A stretch of DNA of 13,404 nucleotides from CAZBWE01 sp964568985 (GCA_964568985.1 CAZMSP010000055.1:1-13404), one strand, 5' to 3'; shown: positions 1-8,454, numbered from the stretch's first letter. Numbers and translations are program-made. Notes: a model not told the origin generated them from the sequence alone.

Positions 1-722
1 CCCATCAGGAGAACTGCTGCTGCATGATAGCCGGCATTGTTAAATATATCACCGGTCTTAGGATTTTCTCCTGAGATGTCCAAATAGGACATTGCAGTTG
101 CTGTTATGAACACTATTGCGGCTGCCAGAGTGCTGACTTTGAGCAGTTTCATTCTTGTGCGGATTTCTTTTAAGGAGAAACAGCAGGTGAAAGCGGCCGA
201 GAGCATTGTCAAAAGCAGGTTCATACCCGTAAGTTGATATTTGTTATCCATTATTGGCCCTACCGCCAGATAGGCAAGCAGGCAATAGAACATACTCATA
301 CCTATCGCAAAACGCTGGTCATAGGCGATTGTCAGAATGACGGCTGCTGCGACGGCGGTAGCGGTGGCCCAGTAGGTATGTCCGGACAATATGATACCGA
401 CCCTGGTTGTTGCTAACAGCAAAATAAATGAGCAGACCAGCACCAGTGCTCCGACGTGGTTTTTTATGATTCGGCCTTGATAATGGTAGATATAAATAGC
501 TGCTGCCAGAGAAATCAGCACTACTATGACGGCTATCTGTATCAGGTTATTGTAGTTTGGGAACGAGATGACGGCGATACACAAAACGGCGAAAAGCAGG
601 CACAGAAGAACCGAGATTATACTATCGGTGTCGGCGAACCGGCTTATTTTCGAGAAGCGCTCGCCGGTTATGCTCTTGCGCACCTGGCTTCGACGTGAGC
701 TTATTTTTCTAAAAAAACGCAT
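1..722 (-). CDS. Membrane region of probable PgpH-type HD phosphohydrolase (partial)
   Basis: The reading frame is open from an ATG at 722 to the window edge and gives 240 residues; the C-terminal part is missing. A basic N-terminus (residues 1-33, many Arg/Lys) is followed by about eight hydrophobic segments at roughly 35-54, 60-80, 89-107, 117-134, 139-156, 166-182, 194-213 and 230 onward. The stretch around 131-215 (IAYDQRFAIGMSM, then LLLTMLSAAFTCC, then an Arg/Lys-rich EIRTRMKLLK turn before the next helix) resembles the 7TM domain that precedes the HD domain in PgpH-type cyclic-di-AMP phosphodiesterases. That is recognition by eye; the catalytic HD domain lies outside the window. Family members usually carry a large extracytoplasmic domain between helices 1 and 2, but here only a few residues (FPNYNN) separate them. 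The ATG has no convincing Shine-Dalgarno. The gene lies about 160 nt downstream of ilvD on the same strand. It could instead be an unrelated polytopic protein. Confidence 0.55.
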   Translation of the reverse strand, partial: MRFFRKISSRRSQVRKSITGERFSKISRFADTDSIISVLLCLLFAVLCIAVISFPNYNNLIQIAVIVVLISLAAAIYIYHYQGRIIKNHVGALVLVCSFILLLATTRVGIILSGHTYWATATAVAAAVILTIAYDQRFAIGMSMFYCLLAYLAVGPIMDNKYQLTGMNLLLTMLSAAFTCCFSLKEIRTRMKLLKVSTLAAAIVFITATAMSYLDISGENPKTGDIFNNAGYHAAAVLLM

Positions 723-739
723 ATTTAGTTAAATAGATA

Positions 740-760
740 ATGGTGTGCTATGCACACCAT
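740..760. repeat. Perfect 9-bp inverted repeat upstream of HD-phosphohydrolase gene
   Basis: ATGGTGTGC and GCACACCAT are perfect inverted repeats separated by TAT. The site lies 18-38 nt upstream of the minus-strand start at 722, between ilvD and that gene. No T-run follows on either strand, so it does not look like an intrinsic terminator. An operator or an RNA hairpin in the leader are both possible; the function is inferred, only the symmetry is seen. Confidence 0.5.
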
Positions 761-882
761 ACAAATTTATGGCCGCAGACCACACTCGTCACGGCGGAGC
801 ACGCCGCAGCCGAACTGCACACTCAAATTACACACCAGCAAATTACCACAGAGTTTTGTTTTTAGCAACTAATTTTACGTAT

Positions 883-2550
883 TTACCATTTCAGGACGGC
901 TCCGGTATCGGCGCTGGTCGCCATTGTGGCGTACTTGGCGAGGTAGCCCTCTGTTATTCTCGGCTTTGGCGGTTTCCATTGTTTCTTTCGCTCGGCCAAT
1001 TCTTCGTCAGATAGCTGTACGCTTATTTTATTATTGGGAATATCGATTTCGATGATGTCACCATCTTTTAATAGTCCGATTGTCCCCCCTACCGCTGCTT
1101 CGGGACTTATATGGCCGATGCAGGCACCTCTTGTTCCACCGGAGAATCGGCCGTCTGTAATCAGCGCAACGGATTCACCCAGGCCGGCACCCACAATATA
1201 ACTTGTGGGGCTGAGCATCTCCTGCATCCCCGGACCGCCTTTGGGGCCTTCATTACGGATAACCACAACATCAGCTTGTTTTACCTTGCTGGCCAGAATA
1301 CCTTCACAGGCATCCTCCTGGCTGTCGAAAATAACCGCAGGGCCGGTATGAGTCAGCATTTCAGCAGCGACTCCCGCCGTTTTTACCACGCCGCCCTTGG
1401 GAGCAAGATTACCTGTTAGAATGGCCAACCCCCCCTTCTTCGAGTACGCATTATCCAATGTACGAATGACCTCCGGATTTTTAATCTCGGCATCAGCAAT
1501 ATTTTCGCCGAGTGTTTTGCCGGTTACAGTCAGGCAATCGGTATTAAGCAGATTGGCAATCTTGCTGACTTCCTTCAGTATCGCGCTTATGCCCCCTGCC
1601 GCATCGACGTCCTCCATGTGGAACTTGCTTGACGGCGAGACCTTGCAGATATTCGGGCATTTGGCTGAGATTGCGTTTATACGCTCAAGGCCGTATTTAA
1701 TGCCGGCTTCACTGGCGACAGCCAATGAGTGCAGGACCGTATTAGTCGAGCCGCCCATTGCCATATCCAGAACAAGAGCATTATCCAGCGATTTTTCATT
1801 GATTATATCTAATGGTTTTATGTCCTTGGCAATCAGCTTCATAATCTGCTTACCTGCCGCCTTATAGAGCTGCTGCCGTTTTGGGTCAATCGCCAGGATA
1901 GTGCCGTTGCCGGGAAGGGCCATTCCAATCGCCTCGCAGAGACAGTTCATCGAATTGGCGGTGAACATACCGGAGCAGCTTCCCTGGCCCGGGCAGGCAG
2001 TGCATTCAAGCTCTTTTAATTGGGCCTCATCGATTTTGCCGGCGTTGAATTGGGCAACACCTTCAAAAATACTTATAAGGTCAACGCTCCTGCCGTCTTT
2101 TGTTTTGCCCGCCGCCATCGGCCCGCCGGATACGAAAATCGTGGGGATGTTCAGCCGGACCGACGCCATCAGCATTCCCGGTATGATTTTGTCGCAGTTG
2201 GGGATGCAAACAAGGCCGTCAAAGCAGTGCGCTTGCGCCATAGTCTCTACGGAATCAGCGATAATTTCACGCGATGCCAGAGAATACTTCATTCCCGTAT
2301 GGCCCATAGCAATACCGTCGCAGACCGCTATTGTATTAAATTCAAATGGTGTTCCACCCGCCTCGCGGACTGCCTGCTTGACAACCTCGGCCACCTTATT
2401 AAGGTGAACATGACCCGGCACTATCTCACAGAAACTGTTGGCAATACCGATAAATGGTTTGTCGATGTCGGCATCTGTAAGACCGCAGGCGCGAAGCAAG
2501 CCTCTGTGCGGTGCTCGCTGAAAGCCTTTTTTAACTCTATCACTTCTCAT
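883..2550 (-). CDS. ilvD: Dihydroxy-acid dehydratase IlvD
   Basis: This 555-residue protein has the normal family length. IlvD dehydrates 2,3-dihydroxy-isovalerate and 2,3-dihydroxy-3-methylvalerate to the 2-keto acids that lead to valine, leucine and isoleucine. It is an Fe-S, Mg-dependent cytoplasmic enzyme. Visible family motifs in order are VPGHVHL (about 44-50), CDGIAMGH (77-84), NCDKIIPGMLMA (118-129, Cys119 a cluster ligand), CPGQGSCSGMFTANSMNCL (186-204, with the other conserved Cys), GGSTNTVLH near 276, and DGRFSGGTRG near the C-terminus, which holds the catalytic Ser. A start 30 nt further upstream is possible, but the ATG at 2550 is chosen because an AGGAGA sits 9 nt before it and the protein then begins with the usual MRSDRVKKG. 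No other ilv or leu gene is next to it; it is divergent from the GH3 gene. The call is certain from sequence similarity. Confidence 0.97.
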   Translation of the reverse strand: MRSDRVKKGFQRAPHRGLLRACGLTDADIDKPFIGIANSFCEIVPGHVHLNKVAEVVKQAVREAGGTPFEFNTIAVCDGIAMGHTGMKYSLASREIIADSVETMAQAHCFDGLVCIPNCDKIIPGMLMASVRLNIPTIFVSGGPMAAGKTKDGRSVDLISIFEGVAQFNAGKIDEAQLKELECTACPGQGSCSGMFTANSMNCLCEAIGMALPGNGTILAIDPKRQQLYKAAGKQIMKLIAKDIKPLDIINEKSLDNALVLDMAMGGSTNTVLHSLAVASEAGIKYGLERINAISAKCPNICKVSPSSKFHMEDVDAAGGISAILKEVSKIANLLNTDCLTVTGKTLGENIADAEIKNPEVIRTLDNAYSKKGGLAILTGNLAPKGGVVKTAGVAAEMLTHTGPAVIFDSQEDACEGILASKVKQADVVVIRNEGPKGGPGMQEMLSPTSYIVGAGLGESVALITDGRFSGGTRGACIGHISPEAAVGGTIGLLKDGDIIEIDIPNNKISVQLSDEELAERKKQWKPPKPRITEGYLAKYATMATSADTGAVLKW

Positions 2551-2559
2551 AATTTGGTC

Positions 2560-2565
2560 TCTCCT
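2560..2565 (-). promoter_or_regulatory. Ribosome binding site deciding the ilvD start
   Basis: AGGAGA on the minus strand, 9 nt before the ATG at 2550. The upstream in-frame ATG at 2580 has no comparable site, so 2550 is the better start. Confidence 0.75.
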
Positions 2566-2687
2566 ATTTATAGTGAGCATGTCGAACCTAAAAAAGGTTC
2601 ATAAAGCAATCTAAAAATTTGATTTTAACCAATAAACAAAGGCAAATAAAGAAAAATAGACATAAAGTAGGATATGAAGGCAAATTA

Positions 2688-2696
2688 TGATATAAT
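2688..2696 (+). promoter_or_regulatory. Candidate extended -10 promoter for the GH3 gene
   Basis: TGATATAAT matches a TGn extended -10 followed by a perfect TATAAT (2691-2696). There is no good -35 at 16-18 bp (TAGGAT or similar), as expected for extended -10 promoters. It would give a leader of about 120 nt before the start at 2825. The region is AT-rich, so a chance match is possible. Confidence 0.4.
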
Positions 2697-2743
2697 ATAT
2701 TTGGACATTGCAGGGGTAAGCTTTACTACAGGTAGTCTTCTCC

Positions 2744-2824
2744 AGGAGGAGATGGATAGGTTTATGTGCTGCCACAAGAACAGCGGTCAGCTATTATCGA
2801 TTATTTCTTATCACGGGATGGACG
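2744..2824 (+). other. GH3 leader with strong SD and overlapping small reading frame
   Basis: AGGAGGAG at 2744-2751 is the strongest Shine-Dalgarno-like sequence in the intergenic region. It serves not the GH3 frame, which has no start codon between its last upstream stop (2717-2719) and 2825, but a different frame. An ATG at 2764 opens a reading frame of about 50 codons that ends at 2913, inside the GH3 gene. The peptide resembles nothing I recognise and has no clear coding character. It may be a leader ORF whose translation passes over the weak GH3 ribosome site, or it may be accidental. Confidence 0.25.
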
Positions 2825-5800
2825 ATGAAAAAAGGCATTTGTGGACTTTTGAACATATTGTTGCTGGTGCTGGCACTGGTACTCGGTCTATCGAGTTTAG
2901 CCGAAGCATATGAGGGGGATTTGAACTGGGATAGTGATATCAACTGGCCTGACCTCAAGGCATTCGCTGGACAATGGTTGAACGACGACTGTTCAGAGAA
3001 GGATTGGTGCAGCGGTGCCGATATGGATCATAGTGGCAGAGTTGAGTTTGGTGATTTTACCTTACTGGGCCGATATTGGGATATTAACTTCAACGAGCGA
3101 ATCGAGGATTTGCTGGCGCAAATGACACTTCAGGAGAAAGTAGCACAGTTAGGAGGTGATGAATCGGGTATGTCGACTCCAGACAATACTCGTCTTGGAA
3201 TACCCGGTTTTAAAATGGCTGATGGTCCTCAAGGCGTTCGTTGGGACCAATCCACCTGCTTTCCCAGCTCTCTGGCTTTAGGTGCCAGTTGGGACCCTGA
3301 TTTGGTTCAGCGGGTCGGTGTTGCAATGGGCAGGGAATTCAGAGGTAAGGGCCGTTATGTAGCGCTCGCCCCGTGCATTAACATTATTCGAGACCCGAGA
3401 GGCGGCAGAAGTTTTGAGACCTTCGGGGAAGACCCATATTTAGTTGGACAGTTAGCAGCGGCCTTTGTCAGAGGTGTTCAAAGCCAGAAGGTCATTGCTG
3501 TTGCAAAGCATTTCGCCTGCAACAACCAGGAAAATGGACGGGGAACTAATAACGTTATAGTTAACGAAAGGACTCTGCGGGAGATTTACCTGCCTGGTTT
3601 TCTCGCCTGCGTTCAGCAGGCCCATGTTTGGTGCATCATGGCAGCGTATAACAAGGTTAATGGTCCATATTGCACGGCAAACTATCACCTTCTGACCGAG
3701 ATACTCAGAGATGACTGGGGCTTTAGGGGCTTTGTGGTCTCTGACTGGGGGGCGACTCATGCCACGGTGGAGTGCGCCAATGCCGGCCTTGATGTTGAAA
3801 TGCCGACCGCTGATTATTATGGCCAGCCGCTTTTGGACGCTGTAGGAAACGGGCAGGTATCAGAAGAAACCATTAATGAAGCCGTTCGGAGAATCCTGCG
3901 GTCAAAGTTCTGGTCAGGCGTATTTGAGCAGCCGGTTGAGCCCAACGAAAGCGTCATTAACTGCCCGGAGCACCAGGCCCTGGTGCGGGAAGCGGCAGCG
4001 AAATCAATCGTGCTGTTAAAAAACGATACATCTCTGCTGCCCTTGAATATGGAAAACCTCACAAATATCGCGGTCATTGGCCCCAACGCAAAAGTTGCCA
4101 GGCCAAGCGGTGGTGGTAGTGCTCACATCAGTCCTTATTACACTGTTTCACCCTGGCAGGGGATTATAAACAAAGTTGGCGGTTCTGTCGAAGTTCAATT
4201 TACACAGGGTTGTTTTTTTGAAGAGGCCCTTTACCCTATCCCATCATCGGTACTAAAGCCGCCGGGTGGCCCGCTTGGAGATGGGCTGCAAGGTGAATAT
4301 TTTAACAACAGCAATCTGCTAAGTCCGTCAGTGCTGACCAGAATCGACACGAATGTCGATTTCGACTGGTCAAGCGGCTCACCGGCACCGGGGGTGGTCA
4401 ACGCAGACAATTTTTCTGTAAGATGGACTGGTAAGCTGGTCCCGCAGGAAACGGGGCAGTACTCACTTGGAACAACCACTGATGACGGGGTGCGGTTGTA
4501 CCTGGATGACCAATTGATAATCGACGATTGGATAGACCAAGCTGTCAAGACAAACTCAGTAACCGTCGATCTGGAGGCTGGCCATGAATATGATATCCGC
4601 ATGGAATACTACGAGAATGGGGGCTCGGCAGTGGCCAAGCTGGGCTGGATTGAGCCGAATAACATAGAAGATTTAATTCTCCAAGCCCGTCAGGCAGCCG
4701 GCAGCGCGGATGTTGCCATTGTTGTCGTTGGGACCACATCAAGTATTGAAACAGAAGGTATAGATAGAGACCATCTGGATTTGCCGGAAGGACAGGATGA
4801 GCTTATCCAGGCTGTTTCACAGGAGAATCCAAATACAATTGTGGCAGTAGTAAGCGGCTCGGCTGTACTGATGCACCGTTGGATTGATGATGTTCCTGCG
4901 GTACTTGAATGCTGGTTCAACGGACAGGAGGTGGGTAATGCCATCGCGGACGTTCTGTTTGGAGACCAGAACCCCGGCGGCAAGCTTCCCCTTACTTTAC
5001 CCTATGATGAAAGCCAGCTGCCGCCATTTAACAATGATTATGAACCTCCGGGAGAAGGTCCCGGCTATCGACACTACGAAAAGTATCTGAAAGAGCCGCT
5101 GTTCTGTTTTGGGCATGGGCTGAGCTATACGGATTTTGAGTATAGTAATCTCAGTATCAACCCGGAGAAGGTATGGTCTGCCGGTGAGGTTGCGATTATT
5201 AGCGTGGATGTAAACAATGTTGGCCAGTTCGCAGGCGATGAGGTGGTCCAGTTATACGTTCGTGATGTCAATGCCAGCGTAGTACGGCCCAACAAAGAGC
5301 TAAAAGCATTCAAGAGAATAAGCCTGGAACCACAGCAGGAAGAACTGGTCTCATTTACATTACCAGTAAAAGAGTTGGGATTCTACGATGTGAACTGTAA
5401 TGAGTTTGTAGTAGAAGGCGGTGTGTTTGAGGTGCTCATGGGCAGCTCTTCGTGTGACATAAGGTTAAACGGCAGTTTTGAAGTTGTCACGGTAGCGTGG
5501 GACGAGGTGCCGGCTGCAGCAGGGCCGAATTCGATTTCGATGAGTGCTGTTGTATCAGACCCGAACAGCCAAAGCAATGCACAGTACTACTTCGAGTGCA
5601 CGGCTGGCGGCGGACACGATAGTGGCTGGCAGGACAGCCCTGCTTATACAGATACAGGTCTCGACCCCAATACGCAATATACCTATCGGGTCAAGGCACG
5701 TGATAAGAGCCCCGGTCAGAATGAAACCGGCTTCTCTTCCGCAGAATCGGTGATGACGGACCCTGAACCAACAGCTTTCCTTGTGGCACACTACGAGTTT

Positions 5801-6385
5801 GAGGGCGACTTTAACGACAGCTCCAGCAACGGTCTGCACGGCAGTCCGAATGGTGGCGCAGCAATAGACTATGATGCTGTCAGGGACAGCAACGTGCTTA
5901 GCGTGGATGGTGTTGACAGCTATGTCAACTGTTTTAACAATGTGGCCTTTAACATCACCGATGCGATTACGCTTTCTGCATGGGTAAAAACTAATGATAC
6001 CGCCAATGGTGAGTTTAATCCCTACATAACAAAAGGCGACCACACTTATGGATTGAAGAGCAACGACCGTGATACTATAGAGTTTGTTATTTACGATGGA
6101 ACGTGGATAACGGCTGAAACTTCTGTAGATGCTTCGTTTAATGGCGTATGGCACCATGTGGCAGGAACTTATGATGGAAGTGAGCTTAGGTTGTATATTG
6201 ACGGAGAGCTGGTGGCTACTACAGCTCATTCAGGGACTATAAACAGCACCACCCACAACGTTTACTTGGGAGGCAACTCTGAAGCATCTGGCCGTTTCTA
6301 TGATGGCCTAATTGATGATGTACGCGTCTATAGCGTGGCGCTGTCCGCCGCTGATGTTAATGCTGTTTATCAAGGAAATCTGTAA
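2825..6385 (+). CDS. Secreted multidomain GH3 glycosidase (beta-glucosidase/xylosidase type)
   Basis: This 1186-residue exported enzyme is predicted to hydrolyse beta-linked glucosides, xylosides or related terminal sugars; the exact substrate cannot be read from sequence. A signal peptide covers about residues 1-28 (hydrophobic core ILLLVLALVLGL, Ala-x-Ala before YEGD). A dockerin-like module follows at about 31-85, with loops DLNWDSDIN and DMDHSGRVEFGD joined by a WCSGAD linker. The GH3 N-domain runs from about 90 to 370 with KHFACNNQE (228-236) and nucleophile Asp307 in VVSDWGA. The GH3 C-domain (about 385-770) is split by a PA14-like insertion (about 487-608). The ETEGIDR motif (642-648) holds the likely acid/base Glu644. 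An Fn3-like domain (about 785-880), a second Fn3 domain (about 885-978) and a LamG/concanavalin-like domain (about 985-1184) end the protein. The start is fixed because there is no other start codon downstream of the frame's last stop; the ribosome site (GGGATGG) is weak. The GH3 family is certain; the small modules are assigned by eye. Confidence 0.93.
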   Translation: MKKGICGLLNILLLVLALVLGLSSLAEAYEGDLNWDSDINWPDLKAFAGQWLNDDCSEKDWCSGADMDHSGRVEFGDFTLLGRYWDINFNERIEDLLAQMTLQEKVAQLGGDESGMSTPDNTRLGIPGFKMADGPQGVRWDQSTCFPSSLALGASWDPDLVQRVGVAMGREFRGKGRYVALAPCINIIRDPRGGRSFETFGEDPYLVGQLAAAFVRGVQSQKVIAVAKHFACNNQENGRGTNNVIVNERTLREIYLPGFLACVQQAHVWCIMAAYNKVNGPYCTANYHLLTEILRDDWGFRGFVVSDWGATHATVECANAGLDVEMPTADYYGQPLLDAVGNGQVSEETINEAVRRILRSKFWSGVFEQPVEPNESVINCPEHQALVREAAAKSIVLLKNDTSLLPLNMENLTNIAVIGPNAKVARPSGGGSAHISPYYTVSPWQGIINKVGGSVEVQFTQGCFFEEALYPIPSSVLKPPGGPLGDGLQGEYFNNSNLLSPSVLTRIDTNVDFDWSSGSPAPGVVNADNFSVRWTGKLVPQETGQYSLGTTTDDGVRLYLDDQLIIDDWIDQAVKTNSVTVDLEAGHEYDIRMEYYENGGSAVAKLGWIEPNNIEDLILQARQAAGSADVAIVVVGTTSSIETEGIDRDHLDLPEGQDELIQAVSQENPNTIVAVVSGSAVLMHRWIDDVPAVLECWFNGQEVGNAIADVLFGDQNPGGKLPLTLPYDESQLPPFNNDYEPPGEGPGYRHYEKYLKEPLFCFGHGLSYTDFEYSNLSINPEKVWSAGEVAIISVDVNNVGQFAGDEVVQLYVRDVNASVVRPNKELKAFKRISLEPQQEELVSFTLPVKELGFYDVNCNEFVVEGGVFEVLMGSSSCDIRLNGSFEVVTVAWDEVPAAAGPNSISMSAVVSDPNSQSNAQYYFECTAGGGHDSGWQDSPAYTDTGLDPNTQYTYRVKARDKSPGQNETGFSSAESVMTDPEPTAFLVAHYEFEGDFNDSSSNGLHGSPNGGAAIDYDAVRDSNVLSVDGVDSYVNCFNNVAFNITDAITLSAWVKTNDTANGEFNPYITKGDHTYGLKSNDRDTIEFVIYDGTWITAETSVDASFNGVWHHVAGTYDGSELRLYIDGELVATTAHSGTINSTTHNVYLGGNSEASGRFYDGLIDDVRVYSVALSAADVNAVYQGNL

Positions 6386-6414
6386 CACGAGTGGTTACTG
6401 GAAATCAGCAGGTA

Positions 6415-6496
6415 GCGTGGCGTCTTGCCTGTGGCGAGCTTGCCTGCACTGCCTGCCCTGAGCGAAGTCGAAGGGAGCTTGCCGAAGTGTCGAACC
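6415..6496. repeat. Dispersed palindromic repeat, related to the one inside the dGTPase gene
   Basis: The core at 6449-6496 contains CTGCCTGCCCTGAG followed by CGAAGTCGAA and ends GTGTCGAACC. Its reverse complement shares GGTTCGAC, TTCGACTTC, CTCAG and GGGCAGGCAG in the same order with 12161-12210, where a further 20 nt separates the last two blocks. A nearby GCGAGCTTGCC/GGAGCTTGCC pair makes the unit internally repetitive. This is a REP-like intergenic element rather than a gene. Confidence 0.6.
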
Positions 6497-6710
6497 ATAC
6501 CCCACCAATTCCCTCCAAAAAACTTCAAAAAATCCCGAAGTTTGAGCGAGTTTATACTTGACATTCCCGGTGAAAAAGGTTAGTACAATTTTCGGTTTTA
6601 TTCTGTGCAGGAGCAGCGGTGCATTGATAATTGCTAACCCGTTTGGAAGACAATCGCCGCAAAAGAGTGTGTTGCAAGGGTGCGCAAGCATCATTTTATC
6701 AAGTGATTCG

Positions 6711-6739
6711 TCCTTCGTAGTTTTCGCTACGGAGAAGGA
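6711..6739. repeat. Hairpin-forming sequence in the GH3-deacetylase spacer
   Basis: TCCTTC pairs with GAAGGA and the adjoining GTAG with CTAC around a TTTTCG loop, leaving a 3-nt bulge. No T-run follows on the plus strand (GGATGGGTGT), so it is probably a repeat unit or RNA hairpin, not a standard terminator. Confidence 0.45.
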
Positions 6740-6843
6740 TGGGTGTATTTTATAGCCCACCGATGTCCGGATATGATTTTGGCTGGGGTATTTGGATGTT
6801 TTTGACCACCCTGCGGTCCTAACAAGGATAGAGGAAAAAGACC

Positions 6844-8454
6844 TTGAGAAACGTTGGAAAGAATAAAACGCATGAATATAACGCTTCTCTTTTGGTCGCG
6901 GCCTTTCTAATGATAGGCGCCAACGTTGTTAGTGCTAATGGCCTACGACATGTTATGTTCGCGTTTGTAGATCACTTCGAACCCTTCAGCACGTCAATTC
7001 CAGAGACCAGAATCTGGGTGGATGATTACATAGATATGGCTTGCCAGCATGTCGATGCGGATGGACGCCATCCCATCCATAGCTATTTTGTACTTTGGGC
7101 GGGATATGAAGTCGGATGGGGAAGTGGTTACAATATTCATAGTATCCTCAATACTTTAAACGAGGCCACTTATCAAGGTTATGGGGAGACTGAATATCAT
7201 CTCCATCATGGCGTAAAAGATGAACGCACACGCTCCGAAGAGACGGCCACGAACGAGTTTCTTACTTGGACCAATAAAGCCATTAATGTGTTCAGCAGTC
7301 ACGGGGCAATGATTACGGCCGAACCCACGCCTCAAACTGCTTTTGGCTTCATCCACGGGATGTGGGCGCTGGATAATAGCCGCCTGGACACCTGGACTGA
7401 CCCCAACGACCCCCGTCGGGAGTATTGCGGTGTGAATCAGGAACTACGCTTACTGGGAGAGCTGAATTGTTACGCTGATTTCACTTTCAGGTCTCCATTG
7501 CCGATGAGCACAACGATTGTCGACTGTATTTGTTACGCCCGGGACGATGAGTTCCCGGCCTCTTATCAGGACCCTAACAATATTTTTTTGGTAGGGGTAA
7601 ATCAGCCAATGCAAGGGGATTTGATGATTATCCAAAGCCCCAACGCCCGGTGCAACATTGGCGTACATCGGAACGACTATAACGACTTAGCTACACTTGC
7701 CCGGATGGATGAGTGGATAGGGCACAATGTCCATGTGGTGGGGCAAAATAATTGGGTATTCGTTAAAGTATATACACATGGTTGCATGGAAGACCTGACA
7801 TATCAGCCAGCGTGGGACGCTTTCTTTGGACCGCCGATGGACAAGTTTTACACTGATATCGAGGCCAAATACAACGATGGAATCAACTGGAAACTGCATT
7901 ACGTCAGTTCCCGCGAGATGTATAATATCGTCAAAGCTGCCGAAGCGGGTATGACGGGAGACCCCGGGCTATACCGTGACTTTGTAATTAAACCTTACGG
8001 AAATATGAATATTTTGTCCCAAAACAAATACAGTTTAATAAGTTACAGTCCGACAGCAGTTTTGTTACGAATTCTGGGAACAGGAACACCTGTAGATTTC
8101 AGCCTTAAGGAGTTTGGCCAGTTTGCGCACATTGAGGAATCTTCTGATCCGAACGTCGGATGGTTTGTGTCCGACGCATCTGTAACCGAAGGCACCTTAT
8201 TTGGCGAGTTGCACTTTGTGGATAACACCCCATCGCCCTATTACAAAATCACCCCACAGAAGCTCCACTGTGACCTTAATGACGATGGGCTTGTTAACTT
8301 TTCTGACTATGCAATTCTGAGCAAATACTGGACAGGTATTCCCTGCGATCCCAATAATGGCTGGTGCGAAGGAACTGACCTTGATCCTAGTGGCGTCGTT
8401 GACTACGTTGACCTTCGCGAACTGACCGAAAACTGGCTCTGGCAGGCAGAGTAG
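6844..8454 (+). CDS. Secreted polysaccharide-deacetylase-like protein with C-terminal dockerin-like module
   Basis: This 536-residue protein starts at TTG with AGAGGA 8 nt upstream, and an N-terminal signal peptide runs to about residue 32 (core LLVAAFLMIGANVVSA). The body resembles divergent NodB-fold polysaccharide deacetylases of the kind found in glycan gene clusters. Visible motifs are FVDHFEPF (41-48), DADGRHP (71-77), GYGETEYHLHH (112-122) with candidate metal-binding histidines, GFIHGMWALDNSR (168-180), NCYADFTF (208-215) and FVKVYTHG (306-313). These parallel the conserved acidic and histidine motifs of that group, but I cannot confirm the catalytic set. Residues about 476-533 form a dockerin-like module: DLNDDGLVNFSDYA, then WCEGTDLDPSGVVDYVD, ending ENWLWQAE. 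The same module type sits at the N-terminus of the preceding GH3 enzyme, suggesting joint action on an extracellular glycan. The reaction is inferred; a non-catalytic carbohydrate-binding role is possible. Confidence 0.7.
   Translation: MRNVGKNKTHEYNASLLVAAFLMIGANVVSANGLRHVMFAFVDHFEPFSTSIPETRIWVDDYIDMACQHVDADGRHPIHSYFVLWAGYEVGWGSGYNIHSILNTLNEATYQGYGETEYHLHHGVKDERTRSEETATNEFLTWTNKAINVFSSHGAMITAEPTPQTAFGFIHGMWALDNSRLDTWTDPNDPRREYCGVNQELRLLGELNCYADFTFRSPLPMSTTIVDCICYARDDEFPASYQDPNNIFLVGVNQPMQGDLMIIQSPNARCNIGVHRNDYNDLATLARMDEWIGHNVHVVGQNNWVFVKVYTHGCMEDLTYQPAWDAFFGPPMDKFYTDIEAKYNDGINWKLHYVSSREMYNIVKAAEAGMTGDPGLYRDFVIKPYGNMNILSQNKYSLISYSPTAVLLRILGTGTPVDFSLKEFGQFAHIEESSDPNVGWFVSDASVTEGTLFGELHFVDNTPSPYYKITPQKLHCDLNDDGLVNFSDYAILSKYWTGIPCDPNNGWCEGTDLDPSGVVDYVDLRELTENWLWQAE

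Larger units (their letters stand above)
6386..6843. other. 458-bp spacer with repeats, no gene
   Basis: No convincing gene is present; short frames here lack family features and good ribosome sites. The first 110 nt hold a dispersed palindromic repeat (6415-6496). The middle holds a hairpin (6711-6739). The last 30 nt hold the ribosome site of the next gene, AGAGGA 8 nt before a TTG start. No clear intrinsic terminator follows the GH3 gene. Confidence 0.6.

Noticed and set aside
740..882. Intrinsic terminator of ilvD
   Set aside because: Hairpins exist (for example GCGGCG/CGCCG-type pairs near 792-813 and the dyad at 740-760), but none is followed by a T-run on the minus strand.
2674..2913. 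79-residue open frame upstream of and overlapping the GH3 gene
   Set aside because: No recognisable family, overlaps the start and signal peptide of a certain gene; kept only as a leader-frame observation.
5555..6229. 224-codon minus-strand frame inside the GH3 gene
   Set aside because: Antisense to well-supported Fn3 and LamG modules, with no family features.
6558..6589. TTGACA and TACAAT as a promoter for the deacetylase-like gene
   Set aside because: The spacer is 20 bp, well outside the usual 16-18 bp, and it lies about 255 nt from the start codon.
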